Shown in pieces: positions 24,283-33,049 of a DNA stretch of 64,000 bases. The DNA lies in contig NZ_BMNZ01000005.1 of the NCBI RefSeq assembly GCF_014646815.1, positions 1-64,000 on the forward strand, in the 5' to 3' direction. The stretch is from Terrabacter tumescens. Its GTDB lineage: Bacteria; Actinomycetota; Actinomycetes; Actinomycetales; Dermatophilaceae. The first letter of the stretch is position 1, and the number at the start of each line of letters is the position of its first letter. Position numbers and translations under genes: made by a program. A model generated the notes under the pieces. The model did not search any database. It was given only the letters and a program-made list of their open reading frames with translations, and was not told the origin of the DNA.

Positions 24283-25964
24283 GCTGGACGGACGGGCAGC
24301 GGCCCATCACGGTCGCGGTGCTCGCCATGGGCGGCGAGGGTGGCGGGGTCCTCTCGGGCTGGATCGCCTCTCTGGGCGAGGCGCAGGGCTGGACCTCGCA
24401 GTCGACCTCGGTCGCCGGTGTCGCCCAGCGCACGGGCGCGACCATCTACTACGTCGAGCTCTTCCCGCCTCACGAGGGCGGTGGCACCGACGCCCGCCAG
24501 GAGCCGGTGCTCAGCATGATGCCGACTCCCGGGGAGGTGGACGTCGTCATCGCCTCGGAGCTCATGGAGGCAGGACGAGCGGTCCAGCGCGGCTTCGTGA
24601 CGCCTGACCGCACCACGCTCATCGCCTCGACCAACCGCGTCTACTCCATCACCGAGCGCAGCACGCTCGGCGACGGGCGCGTGGACTCCCAGGCCCTCAT
24701 CACCGCGGCCGGCGCCGCCTCCCGTCACTTCGTCGGCGCGGACTTCATGGCCCTCGCGCTAGCGGCTAAGAGCGTCATCAGCGCGTCCCTGTTCGGCGCG
24801 CTGGCCGCGAGCGGTGCGCTGCCCTTCTCCCGCGAGGAGTTCGAGGCGGCCATCACCCAGACCGGCAAGGCCAAGAAGGCCGACGCGAGCCTGCGTGCCT
24901 TCGCCGCCGGCTTCGAGGCCGCGCAGGGAGCCACCGAGCCCCCGCCCGAGGGAGCGACGCTCGACGGCACTCCGATCACCGTCGATGCCGAGCAGCTCAA
25001 CGCCCGTCCACGCAACCCCGTCCCGGTCATGCTGAGCCTGCGGCGACCCCCGGACCCGGCAGAGGAGGCCGCCCGGGCCGAGGCCGCCGCACAGGAGCGA
25101 GCCCTCGCCGACCCGACCTCGCTCGTCGGTCGTGAGCTGCACGGCCATGCTCGTCGCGTGGCCGCCGACTTCCCCCACGCAGCCCGCCTGATGCTGCTGC
25201 GCGGACTGCAGCGCACCGCGCTCTACCAGGACCTCGCCTACAGCGACCGCTATCTCGCTCGGGTGGCGCGGGTCGCCGCCGTCGACCCCGACCGCGACGG
25301 CGAGGCCGTCATGACCACCGAGGCGGCACGGCACGTGGCACTCTGGATGTGCTACCACGACACCATCCACGTCGCGCTGCAGAAGACCCGGCAGGAGCGC
25401 CTCCAGCGGGTGCGTGACGAGGCCGGCGCCGACCCCGAGCAGCTCATGCAGGTGCGCGAGTTCCTCCACCCCCAGATCGACGAGATCACCGACACCATGC
25501 CGACAGCACTCGGTGCGCGCCTGGCGAAGTCGGCCGTCTTCGGCAAGGTCGTGCACGCCGTGACGCACAAGGGCATGGTCGTCAACACGACGTCCGCGTC
25601 CGGCTACGCGACGCTGTCGGCGATCGCACGGCTGCGGCCGATGCGGCCCCGCTCGCTGCGCTTCGGGCGCGAGCAGCAGTTCATCGACGCCTGGCTCGAC
25701 CTCGCCGTCGACATCGCGCCTCAGGACCCCGACCTCGCGACCGAGATCATCCGCTGCGAGCGCGTGCTCAAGGGCTACGGCCAGACGCACGAGCATGGTC
25801 AGGAGAGCTTCGGCCTGCTCATCGAGGCGGCGAAGCGCCTGCGCGGGCAGGAGGGTGCGGCGCGCCAGCTGGCCCGGCTCAAGGAGGCCGCGCTCGTCGA
25901 CGAGGACGGCGCCGCCCTGCGCAGCGCGCTGGCGAACGTCGGTCTGGCTGACGTCGTGGCCTGA
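24279..25964 (+). CDS. Indolepyruvate oxidoreductase IorB-like subunit fused to a DUF6537-type domain
   Basis: 561 residues. The first 200 are the gamma-type domain of 2-oxoacid:acceptor oxidoreductases, starting with VAVLAMGGEGGGVLSGWIA. It is followed by an Ala/Glu-rich linker and a C-terminal helical domain (about 290-555; for example HPQIDEITDTMPTALGARL and IIRCERVLKGYGQTH) of the kind named DUF6537 in large fused indolepyruvate oxidoreductases. The start overlaps the IorA-like stop, so the two proteins should be made in equal amounts and form one enzyme. The usual IorB is only about 200 residues, so the extra domain marks this as the large aerobic type. It is the last gene of the operon. 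Confidence 0.82.
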   Translation: MSWTDGQRPITVAVLAMGGEGGGVLSGWIASLGEAQGWTSQSTSVAGVAQRTGATIYYVELFPPHEGGGTDARQEPVLSMMPTPGEVDVVIASELMEAGRAVQRGFVTPDRTTLIASTNRVYSITERSTLGDGRVDSQALITAAGAASRHFVGADFMALALAAKSVISASLFGALAASGALPFSREEFEAAITQTGKAKKADASLRAFAAGFEAAQGATEPPPEGATLDGTPITVDAEQLNARPRNPVPVMLSLRRPPDPAEEAARAEAAAQERALADPTSLVGRELHGHARRVAADFPHAARLMLLRGLQRTALYQDLAYSDRYLARVARVAAVDPDRDGEAVMTTEAARHVALWMCYHDTIHVALQKTRQERLQRVRDEAGADPEQLMQVREFLHPQIDEITDTMPTALGARLAKSAVFGKVVHAVTHKGMVVNTTSASGYATLSAIARLRPMRPRSLRFGREQQFIDAWLDLAVDIAPQDPDLATEIIRCERVLKGYGQTHEHGQESFGLLIEAAKRLRGQEGAARQLARLKEAALVDEDGAALRSALANVGLADVVA

Positions 25965-26088
25965 GACCCCCGGCACCGGCGAGGGCGTATGCCGCCGTGC
26001 CTCACTGCCAGGCCGAGCCCCGCGCCCAGGCGAAGGGCCGGAGCCTCAGCTGGCGCACACGTCGAGCTTCAGCCCAGCCCAGCTCCGC
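25965..26088. other. Convergent spacer without a gene
   Basis: This spacer lies between the convergent ends of the IorB-like and thioesterase genes. It contains one CGTATGCC copy (25986-25993) and several short G+C-rich inverted repeats, but no clear terminator with a T-run. It holds no reading frame with a ribosome site. Confidence 0.4.
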
Positions 26089-26544
26089 TCAGGCAGAGAC
26101 GAGCGCGCGGTCACGCTCGAGGAGGGACCTGACGTCGCCAGGCCATGGCTCGGCGCCGGCCCTCGGGTCGGGCGCGTGGACGACCACGACCCGCCCCTCC
26201 GCGCTCAGGTGCCGCGGAGCGGCCGGGTCATCGGGGTCGCCGTCGACCACCACGGCGGAGAAACCGAAGGTGCAGGAGCTCTCACCGACCCGGATCACCC
26301 CGACCGTCACCTCGAGCGGCTGGTCGAACCACACCCGCGCGCGGTAGTCCATGTCGAGGTGCACGCGCGGCACCCGCGGCACGTAGTCGACGAGCCCCAG
26401 CTCACGCCACAGTGCGTGCTCGCCCTCCTCCAGCCAGCGCACGGCCGAGCTGAAGTGGTTGTGCCCGGCGGCATCCGTCTCGTTCCACCGGAGCCGGCGT
26501 CGCATGGTCAGGCGCGCACCGGTGACCTCGTCGAGCACTGTCAT
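26089..26544 (-). CDS. Hot-dog-fold acyl-CoA thioesterase
   Basis: About 151 residues of the 4-hydroxybenzoyl-CoA thioesterase-like hot-dog fold. The segment LRWNETDAAGHNHFSSAVRWLEEGE matches the family start, where an Asp/Asn and a following His line the active site. It would release CoA from aryl- or acyl-CoA, acting as a safety valve when CoA esters build up. The ATG at 26544 has GGAAG upstream; a GTG directly after the permease stop (26583) is an alternative. It is the last gene of the second Liv-importer operon, which suggests a link between the imported compound and CoA esters. Confidence 0.85.
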   Translation of the reverse strand: MTVLDEVTGARLTMRRRLRWNETDAAGHNHFSSAVRWLEEGEHALWRELGLVDYVPRVPRVHLDMDYRARVWFDQPLEVTVGVIRVGESSCTFGFSAVVVDGDPDDPAAPRHLSAEGRVVVVHAPDPRAGAEPWPGDVRSLLERDRALVSA

Positions 26545-26583
26545 GATGTGATTCTTCCATCCGGGTGGTGGAGCGTCGTCCAC

Positions 26584-27687
26584 TCACCCACGTCGGCGCC
26601 AGCGTTGGACCGGCCAGGTCAGCTCTCGTCCACCTGTCAGACCGTCGGGGCGCACCATCAGCGCGACGATGAGCGTGGCACCGAGGATGATCGGTCGCGC
26701 ACCCTCGGGGATCGACACGACGTAGTCGCCCAGCGTCACGCCACCTTGGAGGTAGACGAGCAGCGAGTCGAGCGCCGACCAGACAAGCGTCCCGAGCACC
26801 GCACCCCACAGGCTGCGGGTGCCGCCAAGCACGAGGATGGCGATGATCGTGAAGGTCATGCCGACGCCGAAGTGTGACGACTGGACGACCCGGTTCGTCG
26901 CCGCCCACAGGCCGCCTCCGAGTCCGCAGACTGCGCCCGAGATCGTGAAGGCGATGACCCGGTGGATGGTGACGTTGATACCCGACCCGGGTGCCGCAGT
27001 GAGATCCTCGCGCGTCGCACGCAGCAGACGTGCCGTTCGCGCGTGCTGGTAGACCCAGCTGACGATGATCACGCCGATGGCGACAAGGACCAGCCGCTCC
27101 AGCGGGAGGTCTGCGGGCACGCCGACCATGGCCTGCCCGCTGCGAGGTCCGATGCTGGACCAGTAGGTGAGCACCTGCCCCACGACCATGAGCAGCCCGA
27201 AGGTCGCGATACCGGCCTGCAGACCGTTGAGGCGCATGAGGAACGGCGCAACGGCAAAGGCGAGGAAGCCGCCGACGGTCGTGGCGACGGCGAGCGCCAC
27301 CGGCCACGGCGCGTGGACGTCGGCGAGGAAGGAGAAGAGGTCCGGCAGCAGCGCCTTCTTCAGCGTCGGGTCAATCGTCAGCAGCCCGTAGGCCCACGCG
27401 CCGACCGCAGTGAAGGCGATGTGACCGAAGGACAGGACGCCTGACGTGCCGGTGAAGATCTGCAGGCCGACGGCCGCAACGAGGCTGACGAGGGCGTAGG
27501 CGCCCTGGACCGCCACGGGGCCGCCGATCTGGCTTGCGACGACGGTGCCGAGGTAGACGAGCAGCGCAGGTCCGATGAGCGTCCACATCGTCGCCAGCCG
27601 TGCCGAGGAGCCGGACCGACCCCGCCGCCGCCCGAGGTCCCGGCCCCCGACGGTCAACCCCGTGGCCGGTGTCTTCAGCTCGCTCAT
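26584..27687 (-). CDS. Liv-type ABC transporter permease (LivM-like), importer 2
   Basis: A 367-residue permease of ordinary LivM length. The core includes GLQIFTGTSGVLSFGHIAFTAVGAWAYG (first 20 residues of the family loop) and an ILVLGGTRSLWGAVLGTL segment. It ends with IVALMVRPDGLTGGRE. It overlaps livH by 4 nt. Unlike the LivM of importer 1 it has no inserted membrane block. Confidence 0.92.
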   Translation of the reverse strand: MSELKTPATGLTVGGRDLGRRRGRSGSSARLATMWTLIGPALLVYLGTVVASQIGGPVAVQGAYALVSLVAAVGLQIFTGTSGVLSFGHIAFTAVGAWAYGLLTIDPTLKKALLPDLFSFLADVHAPWPVALAVATTVGGFLAFAVAPFLMRLNGLQAGIATFGLLMVVGQVLTYWSSIGPRSGQAMVGVPADLPLERLVLVAIGVIIVSWVYQHARTARLLRATREDLTAAPGSGINVTIHRVIAFTISGAVCGLGGGLWAATNRVVQSSHFGVGMTFTIIAILVLGGTRSLWGAVLGTLVWSALDSLLVYLQGGVTLGDYVVSIPEGARPIILGATLIVALMVRPDGLTGGRELTWPVQRWRRRG

Positions 27688-28568
27688 GTCCGCTCCACCG
27701 TCCCCGAGCCGGCGAGCAGCCCCGCAGGTTTGACGAGCAGCACGAGGATCACGAGCAGGAAGACGAATGCGTCTCGGAAGCGCACGATGCCCTCGGGCAG
27801 CCAGCTGCTGAAGAAGGAGCTCGCGAAGCCCATCAGGAAGCCTCCGACCAGGGAGCCGATCACGCGGTCGATCCCACCGATGACTGCGCCGACGAGCGCC
27901 AGAACCGTGAGCGGCACACCGAAGGTCGGTCCGACGGCACCCGTCTGGACCGTCATGACGAAGGCGACCACCGCCGCGAGGCCGCCGCTGATCCCGAAGG
28001 TCAGCATGATGACCCGGTCGGCACGCACCCCGAGCAGTCGCGCGGTGCGGAAATCAGTGCTGGCCGCGCGCACCTGGAGCCCGAGGTTGGTGCGGGTGAG
28101 GAAGTAGTGAACCGCGAGGAGCAGGACGGCCGTCAGCGCGATCGTCACGAGCGAGAGGATCTGCAGCCGCAGGCCGAGCACCGTCACGGTTCCTGCGAGA
28201 CCGCTGGCGACCGGCGCCGTGCGCACGTTGGTGCCGAACAGCGCCTCGTAGACGCGCTGCAGCAGGAAGGAGAGGCCGAAGCTCGCGATGAGCAGCGTCG
28301 CAGGCGTCGTCGTGCGCAGGCGGCGGAAGACGAGGAGCTCCATGAGGATGGCGAGCACGACGCCCACCAGGAGCGAGACGAAGACTGACACCACCGGGCC
28401 CAGGTGCCACGTGAAGATGAGCGCGTATGCCGCCCCGGTGATGATCTCGCCGTGCGCGAAGTTGGCGAGTCGCATGACGCCGAAGACGAGCCCGATGCCC
28501 AGGGCGACGAGCGCGTACAGGGCCCCGAGGGAGAGCGCGTCGATGAGTGACTGGCCGAAGTGCATCAT
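27684..28568 (-). CDS. Liv-type ABC transporter permease (LivH-like), importer 2
   Basis: 294 residues with the LivH landmarks: SLGALYALVALGIGLVFGVM at the N-terminus, NFAHGE near residue 37, and VGAVIGGIDRVIGSLVGGFL before the end. Two ATG codons lie side by side at the start; the first overlaps the LivF stop (ATGA). With LivM it forms the channel of importer 2. Confidence 0.93.
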   Translation of the reverse strand: MMHFGQSLIDALSLGALYALVALGIGLVFGVMRLANFAHGEIITGAAYALIFTWHLGPVVSVFVSLLVGVVLAILMELLVFRRLRTTTPATLLIASFGLSFLLQRVYEALFGTNVRTAPVASGLAGTVTVLGLRLQILSLVTIALTAVLLLAVHYFLTRTNLGLQVRAASTDFRTARLLGVRADRVIMLTFGISGGLAAVVAFVMTVQTGAVGPTFGVPLTVLALVGAVIGGIDRVIGSLVGGFLMGFASSFFSSWLPEGIVRFRDAFVFLLVILVLLVKPAGLLAGSGTVERT

Positions 28569-29320
28569 GATCCGAAGTACGCCTTCGTGAGCAGGTCGGC
28601 GTCGTGCGCCGCCCCGGGAGTGAGTGCAAGCGTGAGCCGGCCGTCGTGCAGGACGTGGGTCCGGTCGCAGAAGGCGATGGTGAACTCGGCGCGTTGCTCC
28701 ACGACGAGCACGCTCGTGCCCGCGTCGCGGATCCGGCCGAGAGCATCGAAGACGACGTCAACGGCAGTCGGCGACAGTCCGAGCGACGGCTCGTCGAGGA
28801 TGAGCATGCGCGGGGCCGCGAGGAGAGTGCGCGCAATGGCGAGCTGTTGCTGCTGTCCTCCCGAGAGCAGCCCGGCGGGGCGGTCACGGAACTCGCCGAG
28901 GATGGGAAAGAGCTCGACGACCTCAGCGATGGCGGCCGTGAGCGGCACTTCCGAACGGCGGGCGACCGCGCCGAGGCGGAGGTTCTCAGTGACGGTCAGG
29001 CCGTCGAACATGTTGCGGCCCTCGGGCACGAGCGACAGACCCAGCCGCACGACCTCCTCCGGCGAGTGACCGGTCAGCTCGACCCCGTCGAGGGTCGCCG
29101 ACCCGCTGGAGGCGCGGACGGCGCCGGCGAGGGCGAGCACCGTCGACGACTTGCCGGCGCCGTTGGGCCCGATCAGCCCAACCGTCTCCCCGCGGTCGAC
29201 ATGGAAGCTGACGCCCTTGACGGCGGGCACGCCGCTGTAACGCACCTCCAGGTCGCGGACGTCGAGCAGCGGGGTCTGGGTCGGCGTGGTTGCTGCCACC
29301 TTGCCGGGGAGGTCGCTCAT
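28565..29320 (-). CDS. Liv-type ABC transporter ATP-binding protein (LivF-like), importer 2
   Basis: A 251-residue ABC ATPase. Walker A is GPNGAGKSS, the signature is LLSGGQQQQLAIARTL, and Walker B is MLILDEPSLGLSP. VVEQRAEFTIAFCDRTHVLHDG replaces the usual LivF EQN segment. It overlaps livG and livH by 4 nt each. The operon order K-G-F-H-M differs from importer 1 (K-H-M-G-F), so the two systems are not a recent duplication. Confidence 0.92.
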   Translation of the reverse strand: MSDLPGKVAATTPTQTPLLDVRDLEVRYSGVPAVKGVSFHVDRGETVGLIGPNGAGKSSTVLALAGAVRASSGSATLDGVELTGHSPEEVVRLGLSLVPEGRNMFDGLTVTENLRLGAVARRSEVPLTAAIAEVVELFPILGEFRDRPAGLLSGGQQQQLAIARTLLAAPRMLILDEPSLGLSPTAVDVVFDALGRIRDAGTSVLVVEQRAEFTIAFCDRTHVLHDGRLTLALTPGAAHDADLLTKAYFGS

Positions 29321-30057
29321 TGGGTCCCGCTCCTGCCGAGGTAGGCCTCGACGAGCGCCTGGCTGCCGCGCACCTCGTCAGGCGTGCCCTCCAGGTAGCT
29401 GCGTCCTTGCACGATGACGTGGATGCGCTCACAGACCGCCATGATGAGGCGGATGTTGTGGTCGATGAGGAGCACCCCGACCCCGGTGGCAGCGATCGAG
29501 CGGATCACCTCGCCGAACTCGCCAATCTCACCCTCGTTGAGTCCGGCCGCGGGCTCGTCCAGCAGGAGGTAGTTGGGCCGGGTCGCCATGGCCCGCGCGA
29601 CGCCGAGGCGCCGCTCGAGTCCGTGCGGAAGCGTGCGCGCCGGTTGCTCCGAGCGATCGGCGGCGCCGAAGAGCTCGAGCAGCCCGGTGGCGTCGCCGCG
29701 CGCCTCCGCGCGGCTGCGACCGGTGGCCAACGCCGCCACCTCGACGTTCTCCCGCACCGAGAGGTCACGGTAGAGGTGCCCGCGCTGGTAGGTCCGCGCG
29801 ACCCCGGTCCGAGCCAGCCTGTGCGCAGGCCACCCCGTGATGTCCGTGCCGTCGAGCATGATCGCACCCTCGTCCGGACGGTCGTAGCCGGTGAGCATGT
29901 TGACGAGGGTCGACTTGCCGGCTCCGTTGGGCCCGATCAGCCCGAGGACCTCGCCGCGACGAAGGGTGACATCCACCCCCCTCAGCGCCTTGACGCCACT
30001 GTAGGCCCGGTGGATCCCGACGGCGGCGAGGGCCTCGGACGGATCGCTGATCGTCAT
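29317..30057 (-). CDS. Liv-type ABC transporter ATP-binding protein (LivG-like), importer 2
   Basis: 246 residues from the ATG at 30057 (MTISDPSEALAAVGIHRAYS). Walker A is GPNGAGKSTL, Walker B is YLLLDEPAAGLNEGE, and the switch histidine is in LIDHNIRLIM. The signature region reads TLPHGLERRLGVARAM, degenerate as in other LivG proteins. The start overlaps the binding-protein stop (ATGA), so translation is coupled. Confidence 0.92.
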   Translation of the reverse strand: MTISDPSEALAAVGIHRAYSGVKALRGVDVTLRRGEVLGLIGPNGAGKSTLVNMLTGYDRPDEGAIMLDGTDITGWPAHRLARTGVARTYQRGHLYRDLSVRENVEVAALATGRSRAEARGDATGLLELFGAADRSEQPARTLPHGLERRLGVARAMATRPNYLLLDEPAAGLNEGEIGEFGEVIRSIAATGVGVLLIDHNIRLIMAVCERIHVIVQGRSYLEGTPDEVRGSQALVEAYLGRSGTQ

Positions 30058-31298
30058 CCGAGGGTGACGACCTGCTGGGGTGCCCGCTTCTCCACGACCG
30101 CCAGCTTGCCGTCCTTGACCTGCAGAACTCGCATGGGCCGGTCGACCGAGATGTGCAGCTGCGGGGTGAAGCTCGTCGGGCCGGCCATGAGCGGCACCTC
30201 CTTGAAGCTCTCCATGGCCGCCGCGAGCTTGTCCCCGTCCCACGACCCTGCCTTGTCGTATGCCGCCTTGATCGCCTGGATGGTCGAAGGGCCGGTGACG
30301 AAGCTGCCGACGTCCGGGAACTTGCCGTACTTGGCTTTGTAGGCGTTGGCCGTCTCGTTGACAGCGGGGTCGGGGTCGTTCCCGTCCTTGGCCGCATACG
30401 TCACGATGAAGTAGTCCTTGAGGCCGGGGATGGCTCCGAGCCAGAAGTCGCCATCCATGCCGAAGCCGGACACGATCGGGGTGTCCACGCCTCCGTCGCG
30501 CAGCTCCTTGGTCACCTGGCCACCGCCCGGGTTGTAGCCGCAGTTGACGATGACGTCCGGCTTGGTACCACTGCTGATCTTCGAGACGGTCTCCTTGATG
30601 GAGTCACCCTGCTTGTAGTCGTAGGCGCCGGCGATCGTTCCCCCGAGCGACTGGAAACGCTTCGTGAAGATGTCGCACTGGTTCTGCGTGTACTTGATCG
30701 ACGTGTCCTTGAGCGTGACCGCGGACTTCCAGCCCTTGTCATGGGCGAACTCGGCCATGATCGAGGACTCGCCAGGAGTGCCGTCTCCCATGGAGAAGCC
30801 GATCTTCAGGCCACCCTTGGGGCCGTAGACGGGATCGCCGACGCAAGGCGCGATGTTGAGCACGTTCTTGCCCTCGGCCGCGATCGCGGCGGGCGAGGAG
30901 ACGTCGTAGTCGCAGGTGACGAGCAGCACCTTGGCGCCGCGGTCCAGGACCTCACCGGCCGCGGAGGCGTAGCGGTCCATCTTGGTCCCGGTGTCGACGA
31001 CATCGAGCACGATCTTGGAGCCCCCGATGCCGCCGGTTGCGTTCTGCTTCTCGACCTCGAGCTGGAGGGCCTGCAACGCAGGCGTGTCGTAGGGGCTCAT
31101 GAAGCCGGTCTTGGCCATCACGACCCCGATCCGCACCTCACCACCGGCCGCGGCGGCGCCACCGGTGCCTCGGGCCACGCCAGTCGATCCGCTCGCGGGC
31201 GGCGTTGTCTCCGAGGACTTGCTGGCCACGCACCCGGCGAGGCCAGTGGTGGCCACCGTGGCGAGCGCCAGCATCCGGACGGCGTATGAAGCTCTCAT
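30054..31298 (-). CDS. Liv-type periplasmic-binding lipoprotein, importer 2
   Basis: About 414 residues. A lipoprotein signal with lipobox LAGC at about residues 20-23 is followed by a Ser/Thr/Gly linker and the type I binding fold from VRIGVVMAKTGFMSPYDT. It has internal cysteines (TCDYDVSS, APCVGDP, NQCDIF, VNCGYNPGG), more than most LivK proteins, which may form disulfides. It captures the ligand for importer 2. The ATG at 31298 is used; a GTG at 31304 lies closer to the GGAG site. It is divergent from the FAD oxidoreductase at 31440, and a 19-bp palindrome covers its putative -10 region. Confidence 0.88.
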   Translation of the reverse strand: MRASYAVRMLALATVATTGLAGCVASKSSETTPPASGSTGVARGTGGAAAAGGEVRIGVVMAKTGFMSPYDTPALQALQLEVEKQNATGGIGGSKIVLDVVDTGTKMDRYASAAGEVLDRGAKVLLVTCDYDVSSPAAIAAEGKNVLNIAPCVGDPVYGPKGGLKIGFSMGDGTPGESSIMAEFAHDKGWKSAVTLKDTSIKYTQNQCDIFTKRFQSLGGTIAGAYDYKQGDSIKETVSKISSGTKPDVIVNCGYNPGGGQVTKELRDGGVDTPIVSGFGMDGDFWLGAIPGLKDYFIVTYAAKDGNDPDPAVNETANAYKAKYGKFPDVGSFVTGPSTIQAIKAAYDKAGSWDGDKLAAAMESFKEVPLMAGPTSFTPQLHISVDRPMRVLQVKDGKLAVVEKRAPQQVVTLG

Positions 31299-31352
31299 GC
31301 CCACACCATTCTCCACCGCGACTTCGACTCGGTCGTATGTCGCATTGATTAG

Positions 31353-31388
31353 TGTCGTCATCGTTACGACATGCGCACGGCGTGTCAA
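31353..31388 (-). promoter_or_regulatory. Importer 2 promoter with TGTCGT-N7-ACGACA palindrome
   Basis: On the minus strand a consensus -35 box TTGACA (31388-31383) is followed after 16 nt by TAACGA as a possible -10. The inverted repeat TGTCGT (31353-31358) and ACGACA (31366-31371) straddles that -10. The site differs from the TGACG-NN-CGTCA palindrome, so importer 2 may answer to another repressor. The divergent FAD oxidoreductase gene shares this region. Confidence 0.55.
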
Positions 31389-31439
31389 GCACCTATCTTG
31401 ATCCTTGAATCGGTCTGTCGAAACGGAGGCGAAAGAGCC

Positions 31440-33026
31440 ATGGACGATCCGGACATCGTGATCATCGGAGCGGGCCACCAGGGCCTCGTCTGCGCCGCGA
31501 CTCTCGCCGAGGCGGGCCTCCGCCCCTTGGTGCTCGAGGCGGCGAGCACTCCTGGAGGCGCAGTCGCGAGCGGCGAACTGACCGTGCCGGGGCTCGTGCA
31601 CGACGTCTGCGCCACCAACATGAACCTCTTTCTCGGCTCGCCGTTCCACGCCGTGCACGGCGAGAAGCTGGCCTCCCTCGGCCTCCGGTTCGCCCGATCC
31701 GACGCGCCCTACGCGTCGGCCTTCCCCGACGGCTCCTCCTTGCGGGTGACGACCGACGAGGCCGCGACGGCGGCCATGTGGGCGGGGCACTCAACGGCTG
31801 ACGCCGCCGGCTGGCGTCAGCTGCGCGGCGTCTTCGACGACTTCGCCGCGGCCTACCTGCCGATCTACACCCACCCCTTTCCCTCGGTCCAGGCGCGCCA
31901 CTCGCTCGCAGCTCTGCGCCGCCGATCCGGTGGGACTGAGCTCGGGGAGCTGGGACAGGTGCTCCTGTCCTCGACGCGGGCCCTCGGCGAGCGCTACTTC
32001 GCCACCCCGGAGGCTCGCTCGCTGGTGGCCGCGTGGGGGATGCACCTGGACTATGCCCCGGACATCGCAGGCGGCGCCGTCTTCCCTCTCCTCGAGCTGT
32101 ATGCCGACATGCTCGGCGGGATGTCCATCGTCGAGGGTGGCGCCGGACGCCTGGCTGACGCCCTCGTCGCGCTGGTGCGCGAGCTGGGGGGTGACGTCCG
32201 CTGCGACGCCAGGGTGACGGGGATCGACGTCGGCACTGAGGGCGTGCGGGCGGTGCTCGTCGGTGACCAGCGCATCCCCGCACGGCGCGTCGTGTCGACG
32301 GCCGTGCTCCCGATCACTGCCGCGCTGTTGTCGCTCGACCGGCGGCCCGCCACCGTGGCACGGTCAGCGCGCGACTATCGCTTCGGGCCTGGCACGTTCA
32401 TGCTTCACCTGGCGATGGACGGCGAGATCCCTTGGGCCGACCCCCGACTCGGGGCACAGGCCTACGTGCACATCGGCCCCTACGTCGATGACATGGCCCG
32501 CACCTACGGCCAGTCGGTTGCCGGTCAGCTGCCCGACGAGCCCCTGCTCGTCGTCGGCCAGACCTCGGTGGTTGACCCGAGTCGCCTGTCCCCCGAGGGG
32601 TATCGCGCCGTTTGGATCCAAGTGCGCACAGTGCCGAGCTCGCCGGGCGCCGGCTCGTGGGAGCACCTGGCCGAAGGCTTCGCCGAACAGGTGATCGACA
32701 AGCTCGACCGCTACGCGCCGGGAGTCCGTGGCCGGATCGTCGGGAAGGCGCACCTCAGCCCCGCAGACCTCGAGCGCCGGGATGCGAACCTCGTCGGCGG
32801 CGACTCGGTCTCCGGAAGCCACCACCTCGACCAGTTCATCGGCATGCGTCCGGGCCTGGCGATCAGCCGTTACCGCACTCCTGTGGACGGGCTCTATCTC
32901 GCGGGGGCCGGCACGTGGCCCGGGGCAGGGGTCAACGCCATCTCCGGACAGCTCGCCGCCGAGGCCGTTCTGCGGGACGCCTCCGGACGCCTCGGCCAGC
33001 TCCGGCGTCGTCTCCTGCGTCGCTGA
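31440..33026 (+). CDS. Phytoene-desaturase-like FAD oxidoreductase, second copy
   Basis: 528 residues from the ATG at 31440, with GGAGG 11 nt upstream. The N-terminal FAD motif is IVIIGAGHQGLVCAATLAEAG, and the C-terminal FAD segment is VDGLYLAGAGTWPGAGVN. It is the same superfamily as the protein at 7404-9008, with the same overall order, but the sequences are clearly diverged. It is divergent from the importer 2 operon and ends 23 bp before the convergent PaaX-type gene. It probably oxidises or dehydrogenates the compound brought in by importer 2. Substrate unknown. Confidence 0.8.
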   Translation: MDDPDIVIIGAGHQGLVCAATLAEAGLRPLVLEAASTPGGAVASGELTVPGLVHDVCATNMNLFLGSPFHAVHGEKLASLGLRFARSDAPYASAFPDGSSLRVTTDEAATAAMWAGHSTADAAGWRQLRGVFDDFAAAYLPIYTHPFPSVQARHSLAALRRRSGGTELGELGQVLLSSTRALGERYFATPEARSLVAAWGMHLDYAPDIAGGAVFPLLELYADMLGGMSIVEGGAGRLADALVALVRELGGDVRCDARVTGIDVGTEGVRAVLVGDQRIPARRVVSTAVLPITAALLSLDRRPATVARSARDYRFGPGTFMLHLAMDGEIPWADPRLGAQAYVHIGPYVDDMARTYGQSVAGQLPDEPLLVVGQTSVVDPSRLSPEGYRAVWIQVRTVPSSPGAGSWEHLAEGFAEQVIDKLDRYAPGVRGRIVGKAHLSPADLERRDANLVGGDSVSGSHHLDQFIGMRPGLAISRYRTPVDGLYLAGAGTWPGAGVNAISGQLAAEAVLRDASGRLGQLRRRLLRR

Positions 33027-33049
33027 CCGAACCGGTCCGTCAGGAGTTG

